This document shows, piece after piece, positions 18,374 to 26,973 of a DNA stretch of 64,000 nt; the stretch's first letter is position 1, and each line of letters begins with the position of its first letter. The notes beneath the pieces are model-generated. The model did not search any database. It was not told the DNA's origin and saw only the letters and a program-made list of their open reading frames with translations. The translations under genes were made by a program, and so were the position numbers. The DNA is from Paraflavitalea sp. CAU 1676 (GTDB taxonomy: Bacteria; Bacteroidota; Bacteroidia; Chitinophagales; Chitinophagaceae), in the NCBI RefSeq assembly GCF_029223285.1, contig NZ_JARHUJ010000003.1, positions 558,001-622,000 on the forward strand. The letters are read 5' to 3'.

Positions 18374-18883
18374 TCAGCTGGCAGGCACGAAGGCTACTGC
18401 ATCCACTTCCAGTAAGAAATCAGGATTGCCGAATCCGGCTACATATACAACAGTAACCACCGGAGGTTTCGTCATCCCTTTCATTTCGGATTGCGCTGCT
18501 TTAAACGCTCCCCCCGCATCCTGACCTTGCTTCAAAAAGATGTTGAGCTTGACTACATCCTTCCAACCCCCACCGGCAGCTTCCAACGCTATCCGGATAT
18601 TCTTCATCACCTGTACCGTCTGGGCATTCAGGTCACCCCTACCAACCAGTTCATTATTCGACAGCACAGCATCCTGACCGCCTATATAGATCGTTTTACC
18701 GCCGCCCTCCACAGTAACAGCCTGCGAAAAGGCCGGGCTTTTCAATAAGCTGTCCGGATTGATATGTTCGATCATTGTTGCCATAGTCTCCTTTTTAGAA
18801 TTATCAAGTTTATTAACGCGATCGCTATCCGAACAGGATAGCATACCAATAACAGTAAGTACCACAAGTGTTGGCCTTATCAT
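18374..18883 (-). CDS. RidA/YjgF/UK114-family protein with lipoprotein signal
   Basis: About 169 aa. A RidA-type domain (residues ~45-165) is recognised by GKTIYIGGQDAV, LNAQTVQVMKNIRIALEAAGGGW, DVVKLNIFL and the final PDFLLEVDAVAFVP. RidA enzymes hydrolyse reactive imines and enamines made by PLP enzymes and are normally cytosolic. Here the ATG at 18883 adds MIRPTLVVLTVIGMLSCSDSD, which looks like a lipoprotein signal with Cys at position 17. A TTG start at 18928 is possible but less likely, and a start at the internal Met before IEHINPD would give a plain cytosolic RidA. The canonical active-site Arg of RidA (usually in an R..V loop near the end) is not obvious; the equivalent segment reads GMTKPPVVTVVYVAGFG. 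Confidence 0.85.
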   Translation of the reverse strand: MIRPTLVVLTVIGMLSCSDSDRVNKLDNSKKETMATMIEHINPDSLLKSPAFSQAVTVEGGGKTIYIGGQDAVLSNNELVGRGDLNAQTVQVMKNIRIALEAAGGGWKDVVKLNIFLKQGQDAGGAFKAAQSEMKGMTKPPVVTVVYVAGFGNPDFLLEVDAVAFVPAS

Positions 18884-19120
18884 AACAAAGGTTTTGTTGA
18901 CCCTTACGAAAATAGTGCCACCAGCCAACTGACAGCCCTGACCGATATCGCTTTCAATCCCTTATACAAAGCGGCTTTCACCTATTAACGCAAGAAGGCT
19001 GCTTTAAATAGCAGATAACCGTCCCGGTTCCTCCACATTCGCGGACCAGGTTCCCATTCGGAGCCCAATCGCCGGCGCCTCTTTTTTATTTTGAATAATA
19101 CTTCGAACTTTGCAGTAATA

Positions 19121-19579
19121 ATGTACACACGGGAAGAGATTTCCAGGTTAAAGCAAGCCTTCTGGACGGCTTTTGGGAAATATATGCAACCGGTCCTGTC
19201 GGCCGAAGGAATACCGGCAAACTGGATAAACTATAAAACGGGCGCCCCAGGCATTCAGTTCAAAATGGATGCCGACCGGGATCAGGCCGTCATCATGATC
19301 CTGCTTTCCCATAAAAACGCCGACGTTCAACTATCCCACTACGATCAATTGGTGCAATTGAAAGCCATGCTCGAAGAAGCCCTGGGAGAAAACGATTGGG
19401 TGTGGCAGGAAGCAGCCGTGGATAGCTCAGGCAGGCTGACCAGCGCTGTCAGCAAAACGCTGCCCGGTGTTAATGTATTGAAACAGGCCGACTGGCCGAC
19501 TATTATATCCTTCCTCAAGCCGCGCATCCTCGCACTGGATGAATTTTGGAGTATGGTGAAGCATTCTTTTGAACAGTAA
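19121..19579 (+). CDS. DUF4268 domain-containing protein
   Basis: A 152-aa cytosolic protein. Start MYTREEISRLKQAFWTAFGKYMQP with FWTAFG and the later LDEFWSMVKHSF matches the DUF4268 family, common in Bacteroidota as a single-domain protein and elsewhere fused to restriction-related or helicase proteins. The fold is thought to relate to PD-(D/E)XK-like or nuclease-associated domains, but this copy has no clear catalytic signature and its function is unknown. The ATG at 19121 is preferred over an upstream in-frame TTG (19091), because 19087-19093 (TATTTTG) looks like a -7 box. It is divergent from the ridA-like gene. Confidence 0.85.
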   Translation: MYTREEISRLKQAFWTAFGKYMQPVLSAEGIPANWINYKTGAPGIQFKMDADRDQAVIMILLSHKNADVQLSHYDQLVQLKAMLEEALGENDWVWQEAAVDSSGRLTSAVSKTLPGVNVLKQADWPTIISFLKPRILALDEFWSMVKHSFEQ

Positions 19580-19664
19580 TGGCCAATCAGCGAACCGTGC
19601 AGGGGCATGTACGACGGCACCTATGCATTGGAGAAGAACAGCGTGCGCTGATAAGTGCCCCCGG

Positions 19665-20579
19665 CTAGTTGAACGATTGCCGGAACTCCAGCGGCGACAA
19701 CTTTGTCTTTATCTTGAATAATTTGCTAAAGGATTGAGGATGTTCAAAGCCCAGTTCGTAGGCTATTTCACTTACGGAGAGATTGGTCGTGGATAGTTTT
19801 TCTTTCGCCTTCTCTATTAATTTTTCGTGGATGTGCTGCTGGGCATTTTGTCCGGTAAGGGATCGCAGCATATCGCTTAAGTAGCGGGGCGATAAATGCA
19901 GCTGCTCTGCCAGGTATTCTACCGTAGGAAGTCCCTTATTCAACGCGTGCGCGGTTTCAAAATACTCATTCAGCAACTGTTCCATTTTCGACAACAGATC
20001 GTGGTTAACCGCTTTGCGGGTAATGAACTGCCGCTTATAGAAACGGTTGCTGTAGTTGAGCAACACTTCTAGGTACGACAACAATACATCCTGACTAAAA
20101 TCATCGATGGGATTATTCAGTTCCCGCTCGATGTGCTGCAACACTTCCAGAATGGTCGTTCGTTCTTTTTCAGACAGGTGCAGCGCTTCATTGGCTTCAT
20201 AAGAAAAGAAGCCGTATTTACCAATCGTTTTACCCAATGGATGGTTGCGCAGGAAATCGGGATGTATCAGCAGCGTAGCGCCAAAGAACTCCGCATCTTT
20301 ATCGATCGCAATGACCTGATGAGGGGCGGTGAATACCAAACCGCCCTCATCATAATCATAATATCCTTGCCCGTACCCTATTCTGCCTTTCAACAATTTC
20401 TTGAAAGAGATCTTATAAAAGCCCAATATGAAGGTTTCCGGCAGTAAATGGACATCCACCGCAATTTTTGTATTGTCGATCAGGCTCACCAATGGATGCA
20501 GCGGTCCGGGTAACCCCAATTGCTTGTGCAATCCGGAGATAGTTTCAATATTATATGGTACAGGAGCACTTCTTTTCAT
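19665..20579 (-). CDS. AraC-family transcriptional regulator
   Basis: A 304-aa regulator. Residues ~1-180 form a cupin-like/N-terminal sensing region. Residues ~195-304 are two helix-turn-helix motifs: VEYLAEQLHLSPRYLSDMLRSLTGQ and NLSVSEIAYELGFEHPQSFSKLFK, ending with TKLSPLEFR, the AraC signature. It starts 17 bp after the stop of the SDR gene, on the same strand, so the two form an operon. AraC/SDR pairs are frequent in Bacteroidota, and the regulator probably controls the reductase gene, perhaps in response to an aldehyde or a similar small molecule (inference). Confidence 0.93.
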   Translation of the reverse strand: MKRSAPVPYNIETISGLHKQLGLPGPLHPLVSLIDNTKIAVDVHLLPETFILGFYKISFKKLLKGRIGYGQGYYDYDEGGLVFTAPHQVIAIDKDAEFFGATLLIHPDFLRNHPLGKTIGKYGFFSYEANEALHLSEKERTTILEVLQHIERELNNPIDDFSQDVLLSYLEVLLNYSNRFYKRQFITRKAVNHDLLSKMEQLLNEYFETAHALNKGLPTVEYLAEQLHLSPRYLSDMLRSLTGQNAQQHIHEKLIEKAKEKLSTTNLSVSEIAYELGFEHPQSFSKLFKIKTKLSPLEFRQSFN

Positions 20580-20596
20580 GTAACCTGCTTTACTGT

Positions 20597-21391
20597 TTAC
20601 AAACCTAGAACATTTTTGCCCATTTCTCTCCTGAAGGCCTCATTGCCCACCTCCAGCCGCCTTGCATACAGTGCTTTGGCATCTTCACCGGCCACATACC
20701 TCACCTGGTCTTTGCCATCGGTGGCGGCTTCATAAACGACGGCCGCAATCTGTTCGGCAGAGGAGAACTTGTCGACATCAAACAACGACCACAGCTTTTG
20801 CATGGCATCGTCGTACGCGGCATGCGTAGGGGCATCGATCGACCTGCCGCCAAAATCGGTGGCGATACCACCCGGGGCAACCGTTTTTACGCCGATGTTA
20901 AACAATCCCAACTCAAAAGAGAGACTTTCGCTCCAGCCTTCCAGCGCAAATTTGGTAGCGTGATAAATAGATCCCAGTGGAAATGCAAACAATCCGCCCA
21001 TAGAAGTCGTGGTGATAAACAGCCCTTTTCTCCTTTTCCGGAAATAAGGAATAAATGCCTGCGTAACCCGCATCACCCCCAGCAGGTTGGTTTCCAGCTG
21101 GCGTACGATCTTTTCATCGCTGATGGCTTCCATGGGGCCTACCAATCCGTAGCCAGCATTGTTGAATACCACATCTACGCCTTGCTCAATAGCCTGCTGT
21201 ACGGTATTGGCGATCTCTTCCGGTTTGGTTACATCCAGGGGCAATAAGGTTACATTATCCAACATCCTCAGCTCAGTATCTTTTTCCGGGTTGCGCATAG
21301 TGGCAATCACCTTCCATCCCTGCTGTTGAAACAATTTCGCGGTGGCTTTTCCTAAACCGGTCGAAGCGCCGGTAATAAAGATGGTGCTCAT
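20597..21391 (-). CDS. Short-chain dehydrogenase/reductase
   Basis: A 264-aa classical SDR. The Rossmann motif TGASTGLGKA lies at residues 7-16, LPLDVTKPE binds the adenine side, NNAGYG is the structural motif, and the catalytic set is Ser in TTTSMGG, then Tyr and Lys in YHATK. The Arg in ATMRNPE after the second strand favours NADP(H). Many close relatives are annotated only as oxidoreductases; the substrate is unknown. It is the first gene of an operon with the AraC regulator. Confidence 0.94.
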   Translation of the reverse strand: MSTIFITGASTGLGKATAKLFQQQGWKVIATMRNPEKDTELRMLDNVTLLPLDVTKPEEIANTVQQAIEQGVDVVFNNAGYGLVGPMEAISDEKIVRQLETNLLGVMRVTQAFIPYFRKRRKGLFITTTSMGGLFAFPLGSIYHATKFALEGWSESLSFELGLFNIGVKTVAPGGIATDFGGRSIDAPTHAAYDDAMQKLWSLFDVDKFSSAEQIAAVVYEAATDGKDQVRYVAGEDAKALYARRLEVGNEAFRREMGKNVLGL

Positions 21392-21934
21392 TTTTATTTG
21401 TTTTTGTTAGCACAAAACTCGGGCACCCACTACGGGCCGGTGTAACCAAATTGCAGATGGTTGTAGCCAAAATGACATAGGCGACCTTTAACATACAAGT
21501 TTATAAGGGGAATACAACTTTTCCTGTTTATGCACCTGCTCAGCAAAGACCCACTTGAAAAGTTGCCCGCTATGCGTATCCGAACGGTATTCAACAAATT
21601 ATCAAGTCTGATACGATCATCCATCTCATTTGCCACTTAAACTATCCTACCGGTCATTCCAAGTCTACTGTACCGATAGGCTTTACATTTTCAATTATCT
21701 TCGCCGCTCATCAACTAACCAACACAGGGCAACAACTATATTATCACCCCCGATAAAAGTTGCATTGCCTGAAGTGCCCGTACCCTTGCTGCCATCGATC
21801 TGGTTACGACCCTTTTTACACTTAACTAAAAACATTCTACAGGCCCTTACAAAGGGTTTGCATGGATTGCATTGCGCCATCATCAATGATCGGCGGCGCA
21901 GCGATGACCGTGTCTATTAACAATTACCATAAGT
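21392..21934. other. Divergent intergenic region (543 bp) between SDR and susC
   Basis: No credible gene: the short frames here lack family similarity and codon bias. It must hold the SDR promoter on the minus strand and the susC promoter on the plus strand. A candidate for the latter is at 21760-21788. Confidence 0.5.
21760..21788 (+). promoter_or_regulatory. Candidate promoter for the second susC/susD pair
   Basis: TTG (21760-21762), an 18-nt spacer and TAcccTTG (21781-21788), one base off TAnnTTTG. The resulting leader would be about 140 nt, as is common for susC genes. Confidence 0.35.
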
Positions 21935-24900
21935 ATGCTACAAAAACAAAACTTGCTCGCACTGCTATTACTATTCAGTACCGGGCTATTGGCACAAACC
22001 AGGCAGGTACGCGGCGTAGTACTGACTGCCGAGACCAGGCAACCCCTCGAGGGCGCAACCATCGCCGTGAGCAAATCAACCCGCTCAACCGTTACCAACA
22101 CCCAGGGACAATTCCAATTGGAATTGCCCGATGACAAAGCCGTACTGACCATTTCATTTGTGGGAAGAGAAAATGCCGAACTGGAAGTAAAGGCAGGTCA
22201 AACAGACATTACGATCCTCCTGAAGACCGGCAACAACACCCTGGATGAAGTAGTAGCCGTTGCCTACACCACGGTGAAGCGCTCCGGCTATCCGGGTGCC
22301 GTGACCACCATTGCTGCCGACAAGGTAAACAACCGGCTTACCCCCAACATCACCAATGCCCTGCAAGGGCTGGCGCCCGGCATTCAAACTACTTCGGCCA
22401 ACGGGCAGCCCGGCAACAGTTCCACCATCCGCATTCGGGGTGTAGGGAGTATCAATGCATCGAGCGCGCCGCTGTTTGTAGTGGATGGCGCTCCTTATGA
22501 AGGCGATATCAATGCGCTTGATCCCGCCGATATAGCCACCATCAATATTCTTAAAGATGCCACGGCCGCCAACCTCTATGGATCGCGTGCCGCCAATGGG
22601 GTGATCCTTATCACGACCAAACAAGGCAAAAAAGGCAGCGACGTGGCCATCAATGCAACCATCAACCAGGGATGGAGCAGCCGCGCCGTCAAGGATTATG
22701 ACAAGCTTGGCACTGACCAGTATTTTGAACTGTACTGGGAGGCCTTGCGCAACAAAGCGCTGACCAACGGACAAACAGCAGCACAGGCTGCCGCCACCGC
22801 GAGCGGTAAGATTGTTGCTGATCTCGGCATCAACCCTTATGGCACCACCTTTCCGCAGCCCGTAGGCGCCGATGGAAAGATCGTAGCCGGCGCACGCCCA
22901 TTGTGGAACGACGATTGGGAAGAAGGCATGCTGCAGAATGCACAGTATACGCAGGCTCAGTTGAGCTTTGCAGGAGGCAGCGACAAATCGACCTACTATA
23001 TAGGCGGCGGCTATACGAACAACCAGGGGGCTTACCTCGCGTCGGGATTTAAGCGCTACAATTTCAGGAGTAACCTAACCCTGCAGGCGAAGCCCTGGCT
23101 GAAGATCGGCCTCAACCTCAGTGGCGCCAGCACTGCACAGGACTACCCTACGTCTGCCGACTCCAGGCAAACCAACGTGGTACTGTTTGGCCGCACCATA
23201 CCCAGCTTCTACCCCATTTACCAGCGCAATGCCGATGGCACGTTCAAGCTCGATGCCAGTGGTCAAAAGCAATTTGACTATGGTGCATACCGGCCAAACG
23301 CAGCGCTTACCCGCTACAACCTGATCGGTTCGCTTCCGTTGAACAAATCACGGAATACGAATGAGAACCTGTCTGCCAGAACTTTTCTGGAAGTAGCCGT
23401 CACCAAAGCATTGAAAGTAAAGACCAGCTTCAACCTGGATTATATCAACAGCAACTCATTGTATTATACCAATCCATTGGTGGGAGAAGATGCTGCTATC
23501 GGCGGAACGGTGAGCAAAAGCAGTAACCGTTTTCTCTCCTATACCTGGAACAATATCGCAACGTATGACTTCGACATCCAATCGGTCCACCATATCAGCT
23601 TGCTCGCCGGTCAGGAATATTACAAGTTAAATAACAGCGGGCTCAGTGGAAGCCGGCAGAAATTTGCCCTGCCCGATCTGTATGAACCCGTCGCGGCATC
23701 GCAACTGATCGATTTCTCGGGCAATGCAGACAATTATGCCAAGCTGAGCTTCTTTGGCCAGGGACAATACAATTACCTGGGCAAATACTTCTTCACCGCT
23801 TCTGTACGTCGCGATGGATCATCCCGCTTTTCGCCCGATTCGCGCTGGGGCACCTTCTGGTCGGCCGGTGCCTCCTGGCGCCTGTCGGAAGAAGATTTCC
23901 TGAAATCGGTGAATTGGTTAAACGCCTTGACGCTGAAGACGAGTTACGGCGCCTCCGGCAACGATAATATTTCCGGCTACTATGCCTATCTCGCATTGCA
24001 CAGTATCAAGAACAACCTTGGCAACGGTGGCGTCATCACCTCCCGCCTGCCCACACCTGGCTTGAAATGGGAAAGCAACCTCAACCTCAACGTAGGCATC
24101 GACTTTGGCATACTCAAGAACCGCATTTACGGTACCGTCAATTATTACAGAAGAACCAGTAAAGACCTGCTGTATTCCAGACCGCTCGCCGGCTCTACCG
24201 GCTTCACCTCCGTAAGCGCCAACATCGGCGAGTTGCGCAATACCGGTGCAGAGCTGGAACTGAATGTAGTACCCGTTAGCAACCGCGACTGGAGATGGAC
24301 GCTGGGCATCAACGTGGCACACAACAAAAACGAGATCACCTCGCTGCCGCAAAAGGAGATCATCAGCGGCAGCAAAAAGCTGATGGTTGGCACCTCCGTG
24401 TATGATTTCTTCCTGCGCGAATGGGCAGGCGTGGATCCCAACACCGGAAATCCTTTGTGGTACCGCACCACGGCCGATGGCAAAAAAGAAACCACCACGA
24501 CATACGCACAGGGCACGCAGTACTATGCAGGCTCTTCCCTGCCCGACGTAACGGGCGGCATCACCAATTCGCTACAATATAAACAATTGGAATTATCGTT
24601 CGTGCTTTCATACAGCCTGGGCGGCAAGGTGCTCGATGCCGATTACATTTCACTGTTGACCGGTGGTCCATCACCGGGCCGCAACTGGTCTACAGAATTG
24701 CTTAACCGGTGGACACCCGACAACAAGAATACCAATGTGCCCCGCGTTACGACCGACGATCTGGCCTGGACCTCCACCTCAACGCGGTTCCTTTACGATG
24801 CCACTTATGCGCGCTTGAAGCAGGTATCGCTGGGATACAATGTACCGGCCAGCCTGCTGTCGAAGATCGGACTCAAGACTGCCAAAGTATATGGATTGGC

Positions 24901-25024
24901 CGAGAACCTGCTCACCTTCTATGGTCACCAGGGTATGGACCCCGAACAGTCGGTCGATGGCACCACCTATTACCAGTACCCGCAAATGAAAACCATCTCT
25001 GTAGGCCTGCAGGTTGGCCTGTAA
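21935..25024 (+). CDS. SusC/RagA-family TonB-dependent outer-membrane transporter
   Basis: A complete 1,029-aa SusC homologue. Signal peptide MLQKQNLLALLLLFSTGLLAQ, then a carboxypeptidase-regulatory-like domain (about 22-105: VRGVVLTAETRQPLEGATIAV), and the SusC signature appears as LDEVVAVAYTTVKRSGYPGAV, a divergent form of VVGYG. The plug domain follows (IRIRGVGSINASSAPLFVVDGAPY, ILKDATAANLYGSRAANGVILITTK), then the barrel, ending TISVGLQVGL. It forms the outer-membrane channel under the SusD lid, driven by TonB. The cognate susD begins 24 bp downstream. No glycosidase or regulator belongs to this pair, so the substrate may be a small oligomer or peptide rather than a polysaccharide (inference). 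Confidence 0.97.
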   Translation: MLQKQNLLALLLLFSTGLLAQTRQVRGVVLTAETRQPLEGATIAVSKSTRSTVTNTQGQFQLELPDDKAVLTISFVGRENAELEVKAGQTDITILLKTGNNTLDEVVAVAYTTVKRSGYPGAVTTIAADKVNNRLTPNITNALQGLAPGIQTTSANGQPGNSSTIRIRGVGSINASSAPLFVVDGAPYEGDINALDPADIATINILKDATAANLYGSRAANGVILITTKQGKKGSDVAINATINQGWSSRAVKDYDKLGTDQYFELYWEALRNKALTNGQTAAQAAATASGKIVADLGINPYGTTFPQPVGADGKIVAGARPLWNDDWEEGMLQNAQYTQAQLSFAGGSDKSTYYIGGGYTNNQGAYLASGFKRYNFRSNLTLQAKPWLKIGLNLSGASTAQDYPTSADSRQTNVVLFGRTIPSFYPIYQRNADGTFKLDASGQKQFDYGAYRPNAALTRYNLIGSLPLNKSRNTNENLSARTFLEVAVTKALKVKTSFNLDYINSNSLYYTNPLVGEDAAIGGTVSKSSNRFLSYTWNNIATYDFDIQSVHHISLLAGQEYYKLNNSGLSGSRQKFALPDLYEPVAASQLIDFSGNADNYAKLSFFGQGQYNYLGKYFFTASVRRDGSSRFSPDSRWGTFWSAGASWRLSEEDFLKSVNWLNALTLKTSYGASGNDNISGYYAYLALHSIKNNLGNGGVITSRLPTPGLKWESNLNLNVGIDFGILKNRIYGTVNYYRRTSKDLLYSRPLAGSTGFTSVSANIGELRNTGAELELNVVPVSNRDWRWTLGINVAHNKNEITSLPQKEIISGSKKLMVGTSVYDFFLREWAGVDPNTGNPLWYRTTADGKKETTTTYAQGTQYYAGSSLPDVTGGITNSLQYKQLELSFVLSYSLGGKVLDADYISLLTGGPSPGRNWSTELLNRWTPDNKNTNVPRVTTDDLAWTSTSTRFLYDATYARLKQVSLGYNVPASLLSKIGLKTAKVYGLAENLLTFYGHQGMDPEQSVDGTTYYQYPQMKTISVGLQVGL

Positions 25025-25048
25025 TGTTCACCTCAAATCAACTCTTTT

Positions 25049-26557
25049 ATGAAACTATATAGATCACACTTGTTCATAGCCCTGCTGGCCATCGGCTCAA
25101 CAGCCTGCAATAAGCAGCTCGATACCTCCCCCTCCAACGCCGTTCCGGAAGAGATCGTGCTGAAATCCGTTGCTAACCTCACCGCCCTGTCCGAAGGTAC
25201 CTGGGCAGCCATGATGGACGATTTCTACGGCGGCACCTTTGGCAATCCCGGCTATAAGACCATTACCCTGGTCAGTGAAGCGATGGGCAACGACGTAGCA
25301 TTGATCACTACCAAATACAGCTTTGCGCCGGTATACCGGTTCACCCAAATGAGCGACAAGACCCAAAGCCGGTTGAACGCCATCTGGAACCAGTTGTACC
25401 GCATCATCAATAACAACAACATTATCATCGCCAACGTTGACAAGGTAACAGGCGATGCGGCGGCGAAGAAGGTATTGAAGGGCCAGGCGCTGGCACTAAG
25501 GGCCAATACCTATCTTACGATTGCCTCCTTCTATCAGTTCTCCTACCTGAAGGATTCATTGACCAAAACGGCGCCGATCTATACCACCCCCACTACGGAT
25601 ACCACAAGGGGTAATGCGAAAGCAACGTTGAAAGAGATCTATGCACAGGTTTTTGCCGATCTCATCGAAGCAAAAGGGTTACTGGAAGGTTACCAGCGCG
25701 TTGCCAAATACAAGATCAATGCCGATGTAGTGAACGGATTGCTGGCACGTGCTTACCTGAATACTGGCCGGTGGACACTCGCGGCCGAAGCAGCCAACAC
25801 TGCCCTGAAGAGCTACCCATTGATGCCACAGGCCGATTATGGCAAGGGATTCAATGATGTCAATAATTCAGAGTGGATCTGGGGGCATCCGGAAATTCCC
25901 AGTCAGAGTGATGGCAGCTACAGCTTTCACTTCCTCGACGTATCCTCTGCATCGTCTTATTACTACAGCTTTATGGCCGATCCTTTCTTCGGTGAGTTGT
26001 TTGAAGCTGGCGATATCCGCAAAACACTGTTCTCGTGGGATGGAAATCCCGGCCGGGAAGGATGGCTCCAATACAAGAAATTCAAGTTCCGGGCCGACCA
26101 AACGGGTGACCTCGTGCTGATGAGAAGCGCAGAGGCACACCTGATAAAAGCTGAAGGCTATGCCCGCGAAGGCAATATCACCGATGGGGCTGCTGCGCTC
26201 AACGTGCTGCGTACTGCCCGTGGAGCCAGCGCCTTCGATCCTGCCGGCGCCAGCAAGGAACAATTGATCGAAGCAATACTGGTAGAACGCCGGAAAGAAT
26301 TGTGGGGCGAGGGGTTTGCATTGGCCGACATCATCCGCAACCAGTTGCCGGTTGTTCGCAAGCCCTATGTAGATGCTGGCGGTGCCGACCGTATTGTAAC
26401 AGTCACCACACCCGACGGAAAAACCAAACAGGTACCGGCTAAATACCACTCGGCGTTCAAATTTGCAGATGGCAAAGACTTTACCGCCAATAGCACTAAC
26501 TATATTTTCGTGGTACCGCAGGCAGAAGAACAAAACAATCCCAACCTGCTCAAATAA
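25049..26557 (+). CDS. SusD/RagB-family outer-membrane lipoprotein
   Basis: A 502-aa SusD homologue with lipoprotein signal MKLYRSHLFIALLAIGSTAC (Cys 20). It has ALALRANTYLTIASFYQFSY in the N-terminal helices and LMRSAEAHLIKAEGYARE with VERRKELWGEGFALADIIR in the C-terminal domain. It should be the surface lid of the SusC encoded just upstream. The last 12 codons and the stop (26521-26557) are part of an 83-bp sequence that recurs at 34177-34258, beyond the next three genes. A strong terminator follows at 26609. Confidence 0.95.
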   Translation: MKLYRSHLFIALLAIGSTACNKQLDTSPSNAVPEEIVLKSVANLTALSEGTWAAMMDDFYGGTFGNPGYKTITLVSEAMGNDVALITTKYSFAPVYRFTQMSDKTQSRLNAIWNQLYRIINNNNIIIANVDKVTGDAAAKKVLKGQALALRANTYLTIASFYQFSYLKDSLTKTAPIYTTPTTDTTRGNAKATLKEIYAQVFADLIEAKGLLEGYQRVAKYKINADVVNGLLARAYLNTGRWTLAAEAANTALKSYPLMPQADYGKGFNDVNNSEWIWGHPEIPSQSDGSYSFHFLDVSSASSYYYSFMADPFFGELFEAGDIRKTLFSWDGNPGREGWLQYKKFKFRADQTGDLVLMRSAEAHLIKAEGYAREGNITDGAAALNVLRTARGASAFDPAGASKEQLIEAILVERRKELWGEGFALADIIRNQLPVVRKPYVDAGGADRIVTVTTPDGKTKQVPAKYHSAFKFADGKDFTANSTNYIFVVPQAEEQNNPNLLK

Positions 26558-26603
26558 CAGTCATCACCCAGGACGATGTAAAAAACTTACAGTAACCGGT
26601 TCC
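26521..26603 (+). repeat. Left copy of direct repeat (3' end of susD plus downstream)
   Basis: Bases 26521-26560 are identical over 40 of 40 positions to 34177-34216. After a diverged 15-nt stretch, 26576-26603 matches 34231-34258 at 27 of 28 positions. The copy includes the C-terminal codons EEQNNPNLLK and the stop of susD. Confidence 0.95.
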
Positions 26604-26608
26604 TCCCC

Positions 26609-26643
26609 AAAAAGGGTGTCTCACTTTTGAGACACCCTTTTTT
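26609..26643 (+). terminator. Terminator of the susC/susD pair
   Basis: A perfect 13-bp stem (aaagggtgtctca/tgagacacccttt) with a 4-nt loop (cttt) and a following T-run. It starts 6 bp after the left repeat. The right repeat copy is also followed by a terminator, but with a different stem sequence. Confidence 0.85.
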
Positions 26644-26958
26644 CAGTCGGCTCCAATAAGCCCTTGCAGCGGAGACAGGATCGATATGCGGGGAATAATG
26701 CCTGGTGTATATTTTGTAAAAATCTACAGCCCTGGCGGCAAAATCAACACCACGTTTCAGGTTGTGAAAAGATAACCGTCTTGCACACTTATCGGCCAAA
26801 ACTGCACGGTTTCCACCCAAATCTGCACACTTACGCATTGAAGGCTGGTTTTACGGGTATAACCTGATGGGGTCTAAAACGTTTAACCTTTCCGGGTATG
26901 CAAAATAATACCTGTAACAAGTTCGTTGTTATGAACTTACCGTTATTTTCACTTATTA
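26644..26958. other. Intergenic region holding a 21-bp tandem repeat; otherwise no gene
   Basis: No credible coding sequence. The minus-strand frame of 83 codons crosses the terminator and repeat and is likely chance or a relic. The three-copy TGCAC repeat lies at 26782-26844. A weak TTG/TAttTTc pair (26926-26949) could be the promoter of the MORN-repeat gene. Confidence 0.5.
26782..26844 (-). repeat. Three imperfect 21-bp tandem repeats, IS21-terminus-like
   Basis: TGCAC occurs at 26782, 26803 and 26824, exactly 21 nt apart. Units 1 and 2 share TGCAC...CCAAAnC and units 1 and 3 share TGCACACTTA. Read on the minus strand it is a series of GTGCA...TTTGG blocks. IS21-family elements carry several repeated ~20-bp blocks at their ends, so this may be an IS relic; no istA/istB gene is present. 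The identity with IS21 is from memory of the family, not from a search. Confidence 0.55.
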
Positions 26959-26973
26959 ATGCCCGTAATCGTA

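Noticed and set aside
21630-21920. 96-codon plus-strand frame upstream of the second susC
   Set aside because: No family, unusual composition and overlap with the likely promoter; treated as non-coding.
26587-26838. 83-codon minus-strand frame in the intergenic region before the MORN gene
   Set aside because: It spans the terminator and the TGCAC repeats and shows no recognisable family; at most a relic of an IS-associated sequence.
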